From Aurantiochytrium sp. KH105 (lineage: Eukaryota > Sar > Bigyra > Thraustochytrida > Thraustochytriidae): a stretch of DNA of 64,000 nucleotides. Shown here in pieces: positions 41,991 to 50,152 of this stretch (position 1 is the first letter of the stretch; each line of letters starts with the position of its first letter). A program made the translations under genes and the position numbers. The notes under the pieces are model-generated. The model saw only the letters and a list, made by a program, of their open reading frames with translations. It did no database searches and was not told where the DNA came from. The stretch is from NCBI GenBank assembly GCA_003116975.1, contig BGKB01000015.1, forward strand, positions 124,001 to 188,000, read 5' to 3'.

Positions 41991-42495
41991 ATGAGCAGGG
42001 CGCTGTTTAAGATTGTTGAACCAGATATTGACATTAACTTCGATAACCGCCAATTTAATCTGCTTGACTACAAGCAAAATGGCAAGAACGAGGTCTTCTT
42101 TGAGATATATGAGCACCGCACCCCAACAGGTCTCCTCGAAATGATAAGAAGTCTCAATTGTGCACAGGCGTATGGAGCAAAACATCAAGAACAAGAACTA
42201 CCGCATTCATTTTCGAGACTTCAGAGACAGGATCCATCTCGAGGACAGCAGAAACACGCTGCGCTGCACAGCTTTCCTGAATTTGCACGGGCACATGTGC
42301 AGACCGACGCGCGTGCGCATCTTTCTCATTAGGAAGCTGCTGGAATATCTGGTCAAGGACAATCACTTCCGTGCCAAAGATCCACAGACTGTTAGCTCGG
42401 TTGAGGAAGACCAACATGTACGCAACAAGGTGATGGTGTACCGAATAAAGTGCATCCTGGCTGCGATGCAACAGAGAAGCATACCCAGGACTTAG
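41991..42495 (+). pseudogene. Broken orphan ORF B: frame change near 42150-42180
   Basis: ATG 41991 opens a frame (RALFKIVEPDIDINFDNRQF, NEVFFEIYEHRTPTGLLEMIRSLN) that reads well to about 42155. The next frame then carries the plausible continuation RRMEQNIKNKNYRIHFRDF...GHMCRPTRVRIFLIRKLLEYLVKDNHF to TAG 42493. The two halves overlap and look like one protein broken by an indel. No GT-AG intron that fixes the frame was obvious. A TATTTAAAG box lies about 215 bases upstream. No family recognised. Confidence 0.4.
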
Positions 42496-42808
42496 TTGAG
42501 CTTGAGCGAGGGACCTGCCTGTCCTGACTGTGACACGTTTCTGCAGCCTTTCTGCGAACGAAAGAAATGTGTCTTCCTCTCCATCCTTACTAACGCGTGA
42601 CACGAATTTCAAGAAAGCAGGTAGCAAGCATCTACTCTCACCTCTCACCGCGCCATCATTAAAATAAGGGCCGGCAATTTCATCGCGCTCTCAAGTTCAC
42701 ACTGCAAAATGAGAGCGGGTCGATGGTTGAGGCGCTGCTTGCTGCTTGCGCTGCAGCAAAACCTTTGGGTGTGGCAGCAATCATCAAATAGCAAGACAAG
42801 CGGTCGAG
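42496..42808. other. Short spacer between broken ORFs B and C
   Basis: 313 bases; a 42-codon ATG ORF at 42709 overlaps the start of ORF C in another frame. Nothing else seen. Confidence 0.4.
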
Positions 42809-43644
42809 ATGATGGAGACAAGAGAGACGTTCCTAAGTGACTTCCTCGTGAAGGACGAGAACGACGATGTTGCCTCTATCGTCACCTGTGGATCGTCCCT
42901 CGCCGAATATGAAAGCGGGGTCGAAGAACAACCTGAAGGCATTGTGGAGAGCCATCCGGGGCATGAACAGGAGGCGCGAGTATAATGTGGTGACTACGAC
43001 CTTCACTCAGGCTCCAGGAAGCGCAAGCTAGACCAAGATGCCCCCTCCCTCTCATCCTCCGAGAATAGAGTGAAAAAGCTGAAGAGCAAGGGACGGCGCC
43101 GGGCGGCTAAACAAAGAGAAGCTGAGCTCATTTTGGAGATCAGCAATATGAGAGAAGAGGTCGCGTCTTTGCGAGACCAAAACAAGCGTCTCGAAAAGCG
43201 TATGAAGGAGGCTCTGACGGAGCGCGCAAACAGAAGCAAAAAATTTGCCATGGAAAGAATCGCGGTGCACCTTGAGCGACTCGAGCGAGAGAAGAAACTC
43301 AGAGAGGATCTTGAGCTCGAAGTATGCGACCTTCGAATGGGAAATCGATACTTCGAGGAACAAGACGTTCTGCGAGACACTGCGGTAAGACAGTTCGTTA
43401 AATCTATGGAGTACCTCGAGCTGTCCCTTCTCAAATTGCGCGATAGAAACGCACGAGCTTCTCCCCTCCTTCAACGGGTGGGGGAGTAGTGGCAAAGAGG
43501 AAAAGATGCAAATGCTTCAAGCAGATCTACACTCATTTCGAAGCGATGCAGAAGACGCTCCATGAACTCAAGAAGATGTCTTTGCATTCACCGAGGAGAA
43601 AGTCGGCATCTAACTTAGATTCAAAAAGGAACGCGAATTTATGA
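42809..43644 (+). pseudogene. Broken orphan ORF C: coiled-coil/bZIP-like protein with an in-frame TAA and a frame change
   Basis: ATG 42809 opens an acidic segment, METRETFLSDFLVKDENDDV..., to TAA 42983-42985. The same frame stays open after it, with a nuclear-localisation-like SRKRKL and, from 43070, a basic stretch KSKGRRRAAKQREAE running into a long leucine/isoleucine-heptad coiled coil, to TAG 43487. A one-base shift in the G-run near 43480 continues into another frame (KRKRCKCFKQIYTHFEAMQKTLHELKKM) to TGA 43642. The basic-plus-heptad order resembles bZIP factors, but the basic region lacks the Asn-x2-Ala-Ala-x2-[CS]-Arg core. It ends 34 bases from the convergent CR gene. Confidence 0.45.
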
Positions 43645-43678
43645 AAAAATTACATGGGCCACACACTTGCAAGACTAT

Positions 43679-45592
43679 CTACTCCTCTAGGATAAAGTGC
43701 TCGTTGAAATCTTGGATGTCTTGCGCAAGCTCGACAGGCGTTGCTTTAATGGTGGCGTTCCTGAAACGAGTCAGACGAACTTCCCCGTGGTCGTCCATGA
43801 CGAAAGTGGAGGCCAGGTCTTCCGGATTCTCCACGCGAAGAGCGACACCTAGGCCATGTACCATGAGAAGAGTCTCCCGCGCCTTGTCCACCACGGCCTT
43901 CGTGTATTGGCTGGGTATCCTAAAGTGACTTTTCAGCGACTGGCCCTCCCACGTTGTTGCGACAATAAAGTCCGAAAAGAGGTGGCGACCTCCATAGAGA
44001 AACCAAGGCACGTGCCGCGATCCCCAGAGCGGTCGAAGAGTCTCGTACACCTCAATCTCGTTCGTGAAAGCTTGAAGAAGCCTCATCTCTTCTTGTTCGG
44101 TTTCGTCGTCTCGCTCACGGTAAGGGTCGACTTCAGGCGTTTTCACAGCGATCAGCTGCTCCAGGCCCCCGGTGTTGACGCACACGAGATGGCCGTACGC
44201 GTCCGAACCCTCCCAGAGGAGATCCTTCATACCCCCATAGTATGGGAAGACCGACTCGTCCAGAGGTAGCGTCTGGCGGAGAAAATTCAGCCGCGCTTCG
44301 TCGCTGCCGTCAGATGGTGCTGATCCCGCCGCACCACCACCAGACACGTCTGCTGCCACACTACCTGGCTGCCCCGCGGAGACCTGGTGGGGGATAGTAG
44401 TTGCCCCTCCTACAATGGCACCTGCTCCTGCTCTTGCTCCTGGTCCTGAGCCAGGTGCGGTGCCGGCACGTGCTGCGACAATCCGATCGAAAACCTCTCT
44501 CCAGGGAGACCCCGCGACGTTGAGGTTTGCGATTCGTCCCAGGCGATCGAGGATTGCGCTGTCCAATGTCAGACGAGAACCTTTCGAAGCCTTGAGAAGA
44601 AGTCGGAAGTAGGCGTACTTCGGATTCGTAGCTTCGGTGTTGCCGGTACAGTCGTAACCATTAGTGATTTTCAGGGTGTTGTCCGGCTCTAACTTCAGGA
44701 ACCAGGTGATGTTCGTAGTGCTGAGGACGCCAAAGCGGCAAAAGGTTCGCAACATGTATGCGTAGACCTGACGAATCGGGTAGAGGAGGTCGCGTTTCCT
44801 GCCTGTCGGAATGCTGGAGTCCCGGGCAACACTTTCAGAGAAACCCACGAGGTCGTGTTCAGCGTAGTAATGATGCAGACGGTTGGCGATCATCCACGTG
44901 GCGTGCTGAGAATATTTCTCGTCCTCATCAAAATGTGGATCCTCATCAACGAGAAAGTCGACCGCATCGTTCAGCATCTCGTCGAACGTTGCTTTGTAAG
45001 GGAACTTGAAAGGGGACTTGTGCTCATGAGCCAAGATGACTCTATCGTCCGACTCACCCTCGGTGCCAAACAAGTCTGGCGACAACGCCACGCTATTCTC
45101 GGGGTCTACGACCCGAGTCCACAGACCGTCTGGCCTTGCACCTCTCTCCGTAGGCTGAGAATGAAATCTCACCCTCATCTCATCGAGGCCAAAGTCCGGG
45201 TCTTTAAACACATATCCGCAGTTTAGAATGAAACAGTGTTTGAGTAGATCGAGGGCGTCTTCCTCGTTCGTTCGTAGAGGGATTGGTTCCCGCATCGCGG
45301 TCTCGAAGCGAAGTGGAGAAATGTGCCTTGCAAAGATGGCAGCCTCGGTAGGCTCGGGAGCCACATCGGCATCGAAGGTATCCCACAAAACCAACCTGCC
45401 GGGCTCAATGCCGCGTAATTGACCCCCAGCACTAGATACAGTCATGCTTGTCTGCAAATGTTCGCGATTTGCTCTAGCCACGTTTGGGTTGATCACTGTG
45501 TCGACTTCATCTGTGAACGCGGAGTGCGCCATGGGCGTGCGAGCAAGCGCGTCGTACAGCGTGAACGCCGGCGTGTCTCCGCTTGCAGCCAT
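43679..45592 (-). CDS. CR-effector-like protein, copy 1: PD-(D/E)XK nuclease-like domain fused to a kinase-like domain
   Basis: 637 aa from ATG 45592. The nuclease-like part (about 85-305) has RPDGLW (D155) and ILAHEHKSP (E190-x-K192), the D...ExK arrangement, then Q275-V-Y-A-Y-M and FGVLSTTNITWFLKL, matching restriction-endonuclease-like domains of Crinkler/RHS-type effectors. A Gly/Ser/Ala linker (375-430) leads to a kinase-like domain (445-637) with AVK (K484) and an alphaC-type Glu (E514, or E512/E517). The catalytic loop (HGLGVALRVENPEDL) has no HxD, and DFG is replaced by TRF, so kinase activity is unlikely. No signal peptide or LxLFLAK header. In the literature, CR proteins are nuclease effectors used in conflict, symbiosis or parasitism; the role here is inferred. 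Upstream and downstream flanks are duplicated in copy 2. Confidence 0.75.
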   Translation of the reverse strand: MAASGDTPAFTLYDALARTPMAHSAFTDEVDTVINPNVARANREHLQTSMTVSSAGGQLRGIEPGRLVLWDTFDADVAPEPTEAAIFARHISPLRFETAMREPIPLRTNEEDALDLLKHCFILNCGYVFKDPDFGLDEMRVRFHSQPTERGARPDGLWTRVVDPENSVALSPDLFGTEGESDDRVILAHEHKSPFKFPYKATFDEMLNDAVDFLVDEDPHFDEDEKYSQHATWMIANRLHHYYAEHDLVGFSESVARDSSIPTGRKRDLLYPIRQVYAYMLRTFCRFGVLSTTNITWFLKLEPDNTLKITNGYDCTGNTEATNPKYAYFRLLLKASKGSRLTLDSAILDRLGRIANLNVAGSPWREVFDRIVAARAGTAPGSGPGARAGAGAIVGGATTIPHQVSAGQPGSVAADVSGGGAAGSAPSDGSDEARLNFLRQTLPLDESVFPYYGGMKDLLWEGSDAYGHLVCVNTGGLEQLIAVKTPEVDPYRERDDETEQEEMRLLQAFTNEIEVYETLRPLWGSRHVPWFLYGGRHLFSDFIVATTWEGQSLKSHFRIPSQYTKAVVDKARETLLMVHGLGVALRVENPEDLASTFVMDDHGEVRLTRFRNATIKATPVELAQDIQDFNEHFILEE

Positions 45593-45946
45593 ATTGTTCT
45601 CCTTCTTTCTTCCTATCTACCGCCTCCCGCCCACGCGTGCTCGCGCGGCCTCGGCACCGTGCCTTTTGCCACCCGACCGCACCGACCGGGTTCTGGGTCT
45701 GCTCGCTCTGCGTTTGGTTTTGCTTGTGGCGCCGCCGGCCACGGCCGCCCCGACCTGCGTGCACACTTTGAGAGCTGCCCAATCGAGCGCGTTGCGCACG
45801 TGACACGGGAGCCCGACAAGTGTGTGCATGCAAGGTTGGGAAGGGAGGGGAGCCCGGCAAGTGAGAGGGAGCAAACAATCATGGGAGTGCGCACGTTCAA
45901 CATTTTTTTAATGAAAATTACATGGGCCACACACTTGCAACACTAT
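45593..45946. other. Spacer between CR copies
   Basis: 354 bases: duplicated promoter region of copy 1 followed by the duplicated 3' flank of copy 2. Its ORFs are out-of-frame reads of the GC-rich promoter. Confidence 0.6.
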
Positions 45947-47860
45947 CTACTCCTCTAGGATAAAGTGCTCGTTGAAATCTTGGATGTCTTGCGCAAGCTC
46001 GACAGGCGTTGCTTTAATGATGGCGTTTCTGAAACGAGTCAGACGAACTTCCCCGTGGTCGTCCATGACGAAAGTGGAGGCCAGGTCTTCCGGATTCTCC
46101 ACGCGAAGAGCGACACCTTGGCCATGTACCATGAGAAGAGTCTCCCGCGCCTTGTCCACCACGGCCTTCGTGTACTGGCTGGGTATCCTAAAGTGACTTT
46201 TCAGCGACTGGCCCTCCCACGTTGTTGCGACAATAAAGTCCGAAAAGAGGTGGCGACCTCCATAGAGAAACCAAGGCACGTGCCGCGATCCCCAGAGCGG
46301 TCGAAGAGTCTCGTACACCTCAATCTCGTTCGTGAAAGCTTGAAGAAGCCTCATCTCTTCTTGTTCGGTTTCGTCGTCTCGCTCACGGTAAGGGTCGACT
46401 TCAGGCGTTTTCACAGCGATCAGCTGCTCCAGGCCCCCGGTGTTGACGCACACGAGATGGCCGTACGCGTCCGAACCCTCCCAGAGGAGATCCTTCATAC
46501 CCCCATAGTATGGGAAGACCGACTCGTCCAGAGGTAGGGTCTGGCGGAGAAAATTCAGCCGCGCTTCGTCGCTGCCGTCAGATGGTGCTGGTCCCGCCGC
46601 ACCACCACCAGACACGTCTGCTGCCACACTACCTGGCTGCCCCGCGGAGACCTGGTGGGGGGTAGTAGTTGCGCCTCCTACACTGGCACCTGCTCCTGCT
46701 CCTGGTCCTGGTCCTGAGCCAGGTGCGGTGCCGGCACGTGCTGCGACAATCCGATCGAAAACCTCTCTCCACGGAGACCCCGCGACGTTGAGGTTTGCAT
46801 TTCGTCCCAGGCGATCGAGAATTGCGCTGTCCAATGTAAGACGAGAACCTTTCGAAGCCTTGAGAAGAAGTCGGAAGTAGGCGTACTTCGGATTCGTAGC
46901 TTCGGTGTTGCCGGTACAGTCGTAACCATTAGTGATTTTCAGGGTGTTGTCCGGCTCTAACTTCAGGAACCAGGTGATGTTCGTAGTGCTGAGGACGCCA
47001 AAGCGGCAAAAGGTTCGCAACATGTATGCGTAGACCTGACGAATCGGGTAGAGGAGGTCGCGTTTCCTACTTGTTGGAATCGTCGTGTCGCGGGCAACAC
47101 TTTCAGAGAAGCCCACGAGGTCGTGTTCGGCGTAGTAATGATGCAGACGGTTGGCGATCATCCACGTGGCGTGCTGAGAATATTCCTCGTCCTCATCGAA
47201 ATGTGGATCCCCATCAACGAGAAAGTCGGCCGCATCGCTCAGCATCTCGTCGAACGTTGCTTTGTAAGGGAACTTGAAAGGGGACTTGTGCTCATGAGCC
47301 AAGATGACTCGTAGGCCTGGCTCACGTTCGGTGCCAAACAAGTCCGGCGACAACGGCGCGCTATTTTCGGGATATAAAGACCTTGACCACAGAGCGTCAG
47401 GCCTCGCGCCTCTCTCCGTAGGCTGAGAATGAAATCTCACCCTCATCTCATCGAGGCCAAATTCCGGGTCTGCAAACACATACTCGCAGTTGATGAGGAA
47501 ACAGGAATTAAGTAGACGGAGTGCATCTTCCTCGTTCGTTCGTAGAGGGATTGGTTGCCGCCTCGCGGTTTCGAAGCGAAGTGGAGAAATGTGCCTTGCA
47601 AAGATGGCAGCCTCGGTAGGCTCGGGAGCCACATCAGCATCGAAGGTATCCCACGAAACCAACCTGCCGGGCTCAATGCCGCGTAATTGACCCCCAGCAC
47701 CAGATACAGTCATGCTTCTCTGCAATGCTTCGCGATTTGACTTGGCCCTATCTGGATTTGTCGATATCTCGACTTCGTCTGTGAACGCGGAGTGCGCCAT
47801 GGGCGTGCGAGCAAGCGCGTCGTACAGCGTGAACGCCGGCATGTCTCCGCTTGCAGCCAT
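45947..47860 (-). CDS. CR-effector-like protein, copy 2
   Basis: 637 aa from ATG 47860, same length as copy 1. Nuclease-like residues are retained (D155 in RPDALW, E190-x-K192), as are K484 and the degenerate loop (HGQGVALRVENPEDL, TRF). Compared with copy 1 I count 49 substitutions and no indels: 41 fall in residues 1-264 (clusters at 31-48, 111-130 and 160-184) and only 8 in 265-637, five of those in the low-complexity linker. The kinase-like half is almost unchanged. This suggests recent gene conversion of the 3' half, or selection for change in the nuclease half. Both copies are open and of equal length, so both are probably functional. Confidence 0.75.
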   Translation of the reverse strand: MAASGDMPAFTLYDALARTPMAHSAFTDEVEISTNPDRAKSNREALQRSMTVSGAGGQLRGIEPGRLVSWDTFDADVAPEPTEAAIFARHISPLRFETARRQPIPLRTNEEDALRLLNSCFLINCEYVFADPEFGLDEMRVRFHSQPTERGARPDALWSRSLYPENSAPLSPDLFGTEREPGLRVILAHEHKSPFKFPYKATFDEMLSDAADFLVDGDPHFDEDEEYSQHATWMIANRLHHYYAEHDLVGFSESVARDTTIPTSRKRDLLYPIRQVYAYMLRTFCRFGVLSTTNITWFLKLEPDNTLKITNGYDCTGNTEATNPKYAYFRLLLKASKGSRLTLDSAILDRLGRNANLNVAGSPWREVFDRIVAARAGTAPGSGPGPGAGAGASVGGATTTPHQVSAGQPGSVAADVSGGGAAGPAPSDGSDEARLNFLRQTLPLDESVFPYYGGMKDLLWEGSDAYGHLVCVNTGGLEQLIAVKTPEVDPYRERDDETEQEEMRLLQAFTNEIEVYETLRPLWGSRHVPWFLYGGRHLFSDFIVATTWEGQSLKSHFRIPSQYTKAVVDKARETLLMVHGQGVALRVENPEDLASTFVMDDHGEVRLTRFRNAIIKATPVELAQDIQDFNEHFILEE

Positions 47861-48415
47861 ATTGTTCTTCGTCTTTCTTTCTATCTACCGCCTCCCGCCC
47901 ACGCGTGCTCGCGCGGCCTCGGCACCGTGCCTTTTGCCACCCGACCGCACCGACCGGGTTCTGGGTCTGCTCGCTCTGCGTTTGGTTTTGCTCGTGGCGC
48001 TGCCGGCCACGACTTGCGTGCACACTTTGAGAGCTACCCAACCGAGCGCGTTGCGCACGTGACACGACTTATATCCCGGGCTCCCTCGCGCGCGTGCACG
48101 CACACGACGACGCGGCACGCGCCTTGTCGGGCTCCCGCTCTCGTTCGCAATACATCAGGCGTCAGCTTGGAGCGACTGACTGCGGACAAGGGAATCCGCA
48201 AGTTGCATGCGACAGGCTGGTTGGTAAGGGAGCCTGGCAAGCTCAAACCCTGGTGTGTGCATACGAGGAAGAGAGAGAGAAAGAGGAAGCCCGGCAAATG
48301 AGATGGAGAAAGAGAGCAATCAATCATGGTTGTTACAAAGCAAGGTGAGCCAAACATAAAAATGATGAATGCGGCGATCTTCGAGCGCAAAGACTTGTCA
48401 GCGAACAAAAGACGA
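47861..48415. other. Upstream flank of CR copy 2
   Basis: 555 bases: about 205 bases duplicated from the copy 1 promoter, then unique sequence. No gene. Confidence 0.5.
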
Positions 48416-48811
48416 TCAAGACGCGACGAAGTCTCTATTGGAATAGCATCGGCGAATGCTCTGCTCTTGCCCACGTACTGACGGTGCTGGGGAGTATGGC
48501 TGCTTCTTTGCTGAGGTTGCCCAGCAGAGAGCTACGTCGAGAGCATCTACTTCAACGTTTTTCCAGGACGAGAGGTGACTGTGGTCCGAAATGACCTCAA
48601 TAATGTTAGCCTTGAGTTGAACCAGCTCTGTAAAGATCTCCGGATCGTCTGTGCTTGGCGGCGGGGATGGACGCACACTCTCGTTTACCTTGCGTCGTTT
48701 ATTCGGTGGCTGATCTGGTCTAGGTTGGGTTCCAGAAGAAGGTGGTGACGTCTTCTTCTGAAGGAGCTCTCGCACGGAAGGCAACAAAAGAGTATCGTCG
48801 CCTTCTTGCAT
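48416..48811 (-). CDS. Orphan 131-aa predicted nuclear protein with an LPSVRELL motif
   Basis: ATG 48811 opens 131 codons. LPSVRELL (residues 10-17) resembles the [IL]PS[IV]xELL short motif seen in some fungal and protist regulators. A Pro/Ser-rich stretch and a monopartite NLS, NKRRKV, follow. A predicted helix (FTELVQLKANIIEVISDHSHL) leads into VEVDALDVALCWATS. A (GACT)n array ends nine bases before the ATG. No family recognised. It could be a nuclear regulator or a fragment. Confidence 0.45.
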   Translation of the reverse strand: MQEGDDTLLLPSVRELLQKKTSPPSSGTQPRPDQPPNKRRKVNESVRPSPPPSTDDPEIFTELVQLKANIIEVISDHSHLSSWKNVEVDALDVALCWATSAKKQPYSPAPSVRGQEQSIRRCYSNRDFVAS

Positions 48812-48819
48812 TTTCTCCC

Positions 48820-48887
48820 TGACTGACTGACTGACTGACTGACTGACTGACTGACTGACTGACTGACTGACTGACTGACTGACTGAC
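48820..48887. repeat. (GACT)n tetranucleotide microsatellite
   Basis: About 17 perfect units immediately upstream of the 131-aa ORF. Reads as poly(SVSQ) in one frame. Confidence 0.95.
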
Positions 48888-48946
48888 GTGCTTTAAAGGA
48901 AGTGATGCCTTCAGCGCCGCAAGTAGAACTCATATACTAGGTATCC

Positions 48947-49378
48947 CTAATAAGCGACCACGAGCGTGACACCTTCAATCACAAGTGCGTAGTCTATTTG
49001 ATAGGCAGATGTTTGAATTGCAGTGTTGTTGATGTAAGCTCCATTCCCTTTCCAAGGCGTCACAGCGCCGCAAGTGAATTCCTCAACTTCGTTGCGAAGG
49101 CACTCGAGGGAGCCTGCGCAGAGATGCACGAACGGATCACATGCCCCTCCAGCAGCTGTCTGTACAGACAGACATTGCTTGCCAAGATTCTGCGTCTGAA
49201 TGCAAGCAAGTCCATCGTCACATACGCGGTGGTGTCGAAGTTCGCTATTCACTTGCGCGGTGATCCCACAGCTTTCCCCCTTGCCAACGTAGTCGATGCT
49301 TGCCTCAGACATTCGTTTGTGATTGATCAAGGGATAATGCGAATAAGTTCGGCTGGAGGAGCGTTCAATCTGGATCAT
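48947..49378 (-). CDS. Orphan cysteine-rich ORF, possibly partial
   Basis: ATG 49378 opens 143 codons with a disulfide-type pattern: ESCG, VCDDGLACIQ, KQCLS, GGACDPFVHLCAGSLECL and FTCG, about nine cysteines in 70 residues. Such patterns occur in secreted or cell-surface Cys-rich modules. There is no signal peptide at this start, so an upstream exon may be missing or the gene may be truncated. The C-terminus ends in a short hydrophobic stretch (YALVIEGVTLVVAY). No family assigned. Confidence 0.4.
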   Translation of the reverse strand: MIQIERSSSRTYSHYPLINHKRMSEASIDYVGKGESCGITAQVNSELRHHRVCDDGLACIQTQNLGKQCLSVQTAAGGACDPFVHLCAGSLECLRNEVEEFTCGAVTPWKGNGAYINNTAIQTSAYQIDYALVIEGVTLVVAY

Positions 49379-50152
49379 CCATCACTCACGCGGGACGAAA
49401 ATGTGAAATGTGGGCAATCAATCCTCTTCTTCAGGATCGAGATCAGACGATACGAATACGTAGACACCTGAATGTCCACGGTACAATCGTTCCAGTGGTA
49501 GATAGCAGAGGCAGCTGCAGCGCAAGTCTTGCTGCAGTGGAAATAGGAGCGAGAGCGGAGGCGGAACGGCAGGGCCTTGGCGCGCATGCTGCATCTGAAA
49601 GCGTCATGAGGGGCTTGCGGTTGCAGTTTTTACTCGCTGGATGGACCTTATTTCGCTCTCGAGCTCAAGGCATCGTGCGAGACGTGATTTTTTATCAAGC
49701 AAAAGTGGCAACGACCTTAAATTTGGTGGTTTGGAGCTGCAAGGCTCTATTTGTAAACCTTGTTGTTGTGATTGACGAATAATGAGTGCGGCGCTAAGGC
49801 GGTCGTGGCAAGCCACACTCATGCTTTGTGGCAAAAGACTGCGAAAGTAGGCCTATACCACACCAATCATTGATCATCTGTGAATTCGCAAGGAAATCAA
49901 CTTCATTGAGGCACTCCTTCAACTTCTCGCTACGTCATCAAACACTTTCCACTTACTCGCACTTACCAAAGGCAAAAGGATGGCTTCGAAGCTGACTGCC
50001 ATGGTGCCCATCTCTTTGCGAAAGATATTTTTTTTTCGTCGCTATCTTGCCTCGATCTTGCCTGCTTGTCATCACCTCAAGCCCTGCTTGCAGTCTCAAA
50101 GCTTCAGGCAACGCGGTGCAGAGCGCGAGCTCGTGCATCAGAGAGGAGATCG
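49379..50152. other. Intergenic region at the right edge of the accessory island
   Basis: 774 bases upstream of the large plus-strand gene. ORFs here (124 codons plus, 70 codons minus) lack domain signals. Confidence 0.5.

Larger units (their letters stand above)
43650..48330. repeat. Tandem direct duplication carrying the two CR-like genes (period 2268 bp between CDSs)
   Basis: The two CDSs are offset by exactly 2268 bp. Homology extends downstream to a shared TTACATGGGCCACACACTTG block (43647 and 45914) and upstream through the first ~210 bases of 5' flank (to about 45802 and 48064). It reappears weakly as AGCCCGGCAA...AATCATGG (about 45850-45884 and 48286-48326). Confidence 0.9.

Noticed and set aside
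42983..43031. A 31- to 48-base intron removing the TAA in ORF C
   Set aside because: GT...AG pairs exist, but those with good 3' sites break the frame, and the in-frame ones (42 or 48 bases) lack a pyrimidine tract. Not convincing without transcripts.
43070..43489. True bZIP transcription factor
   Set aside because: Basic region and heptads are present, but the core Asn-x2-Ala-Ala-x2-[CS]-Arg is not, so only coiled-coil/bZIP-like is claimed.
43679..47860. Secreted Crinkler with an LxLFLAK header
   Set aside because: Neither copy has an LxLFLAK-type N-terminus or a signal peptide; only the effector-type domains match.
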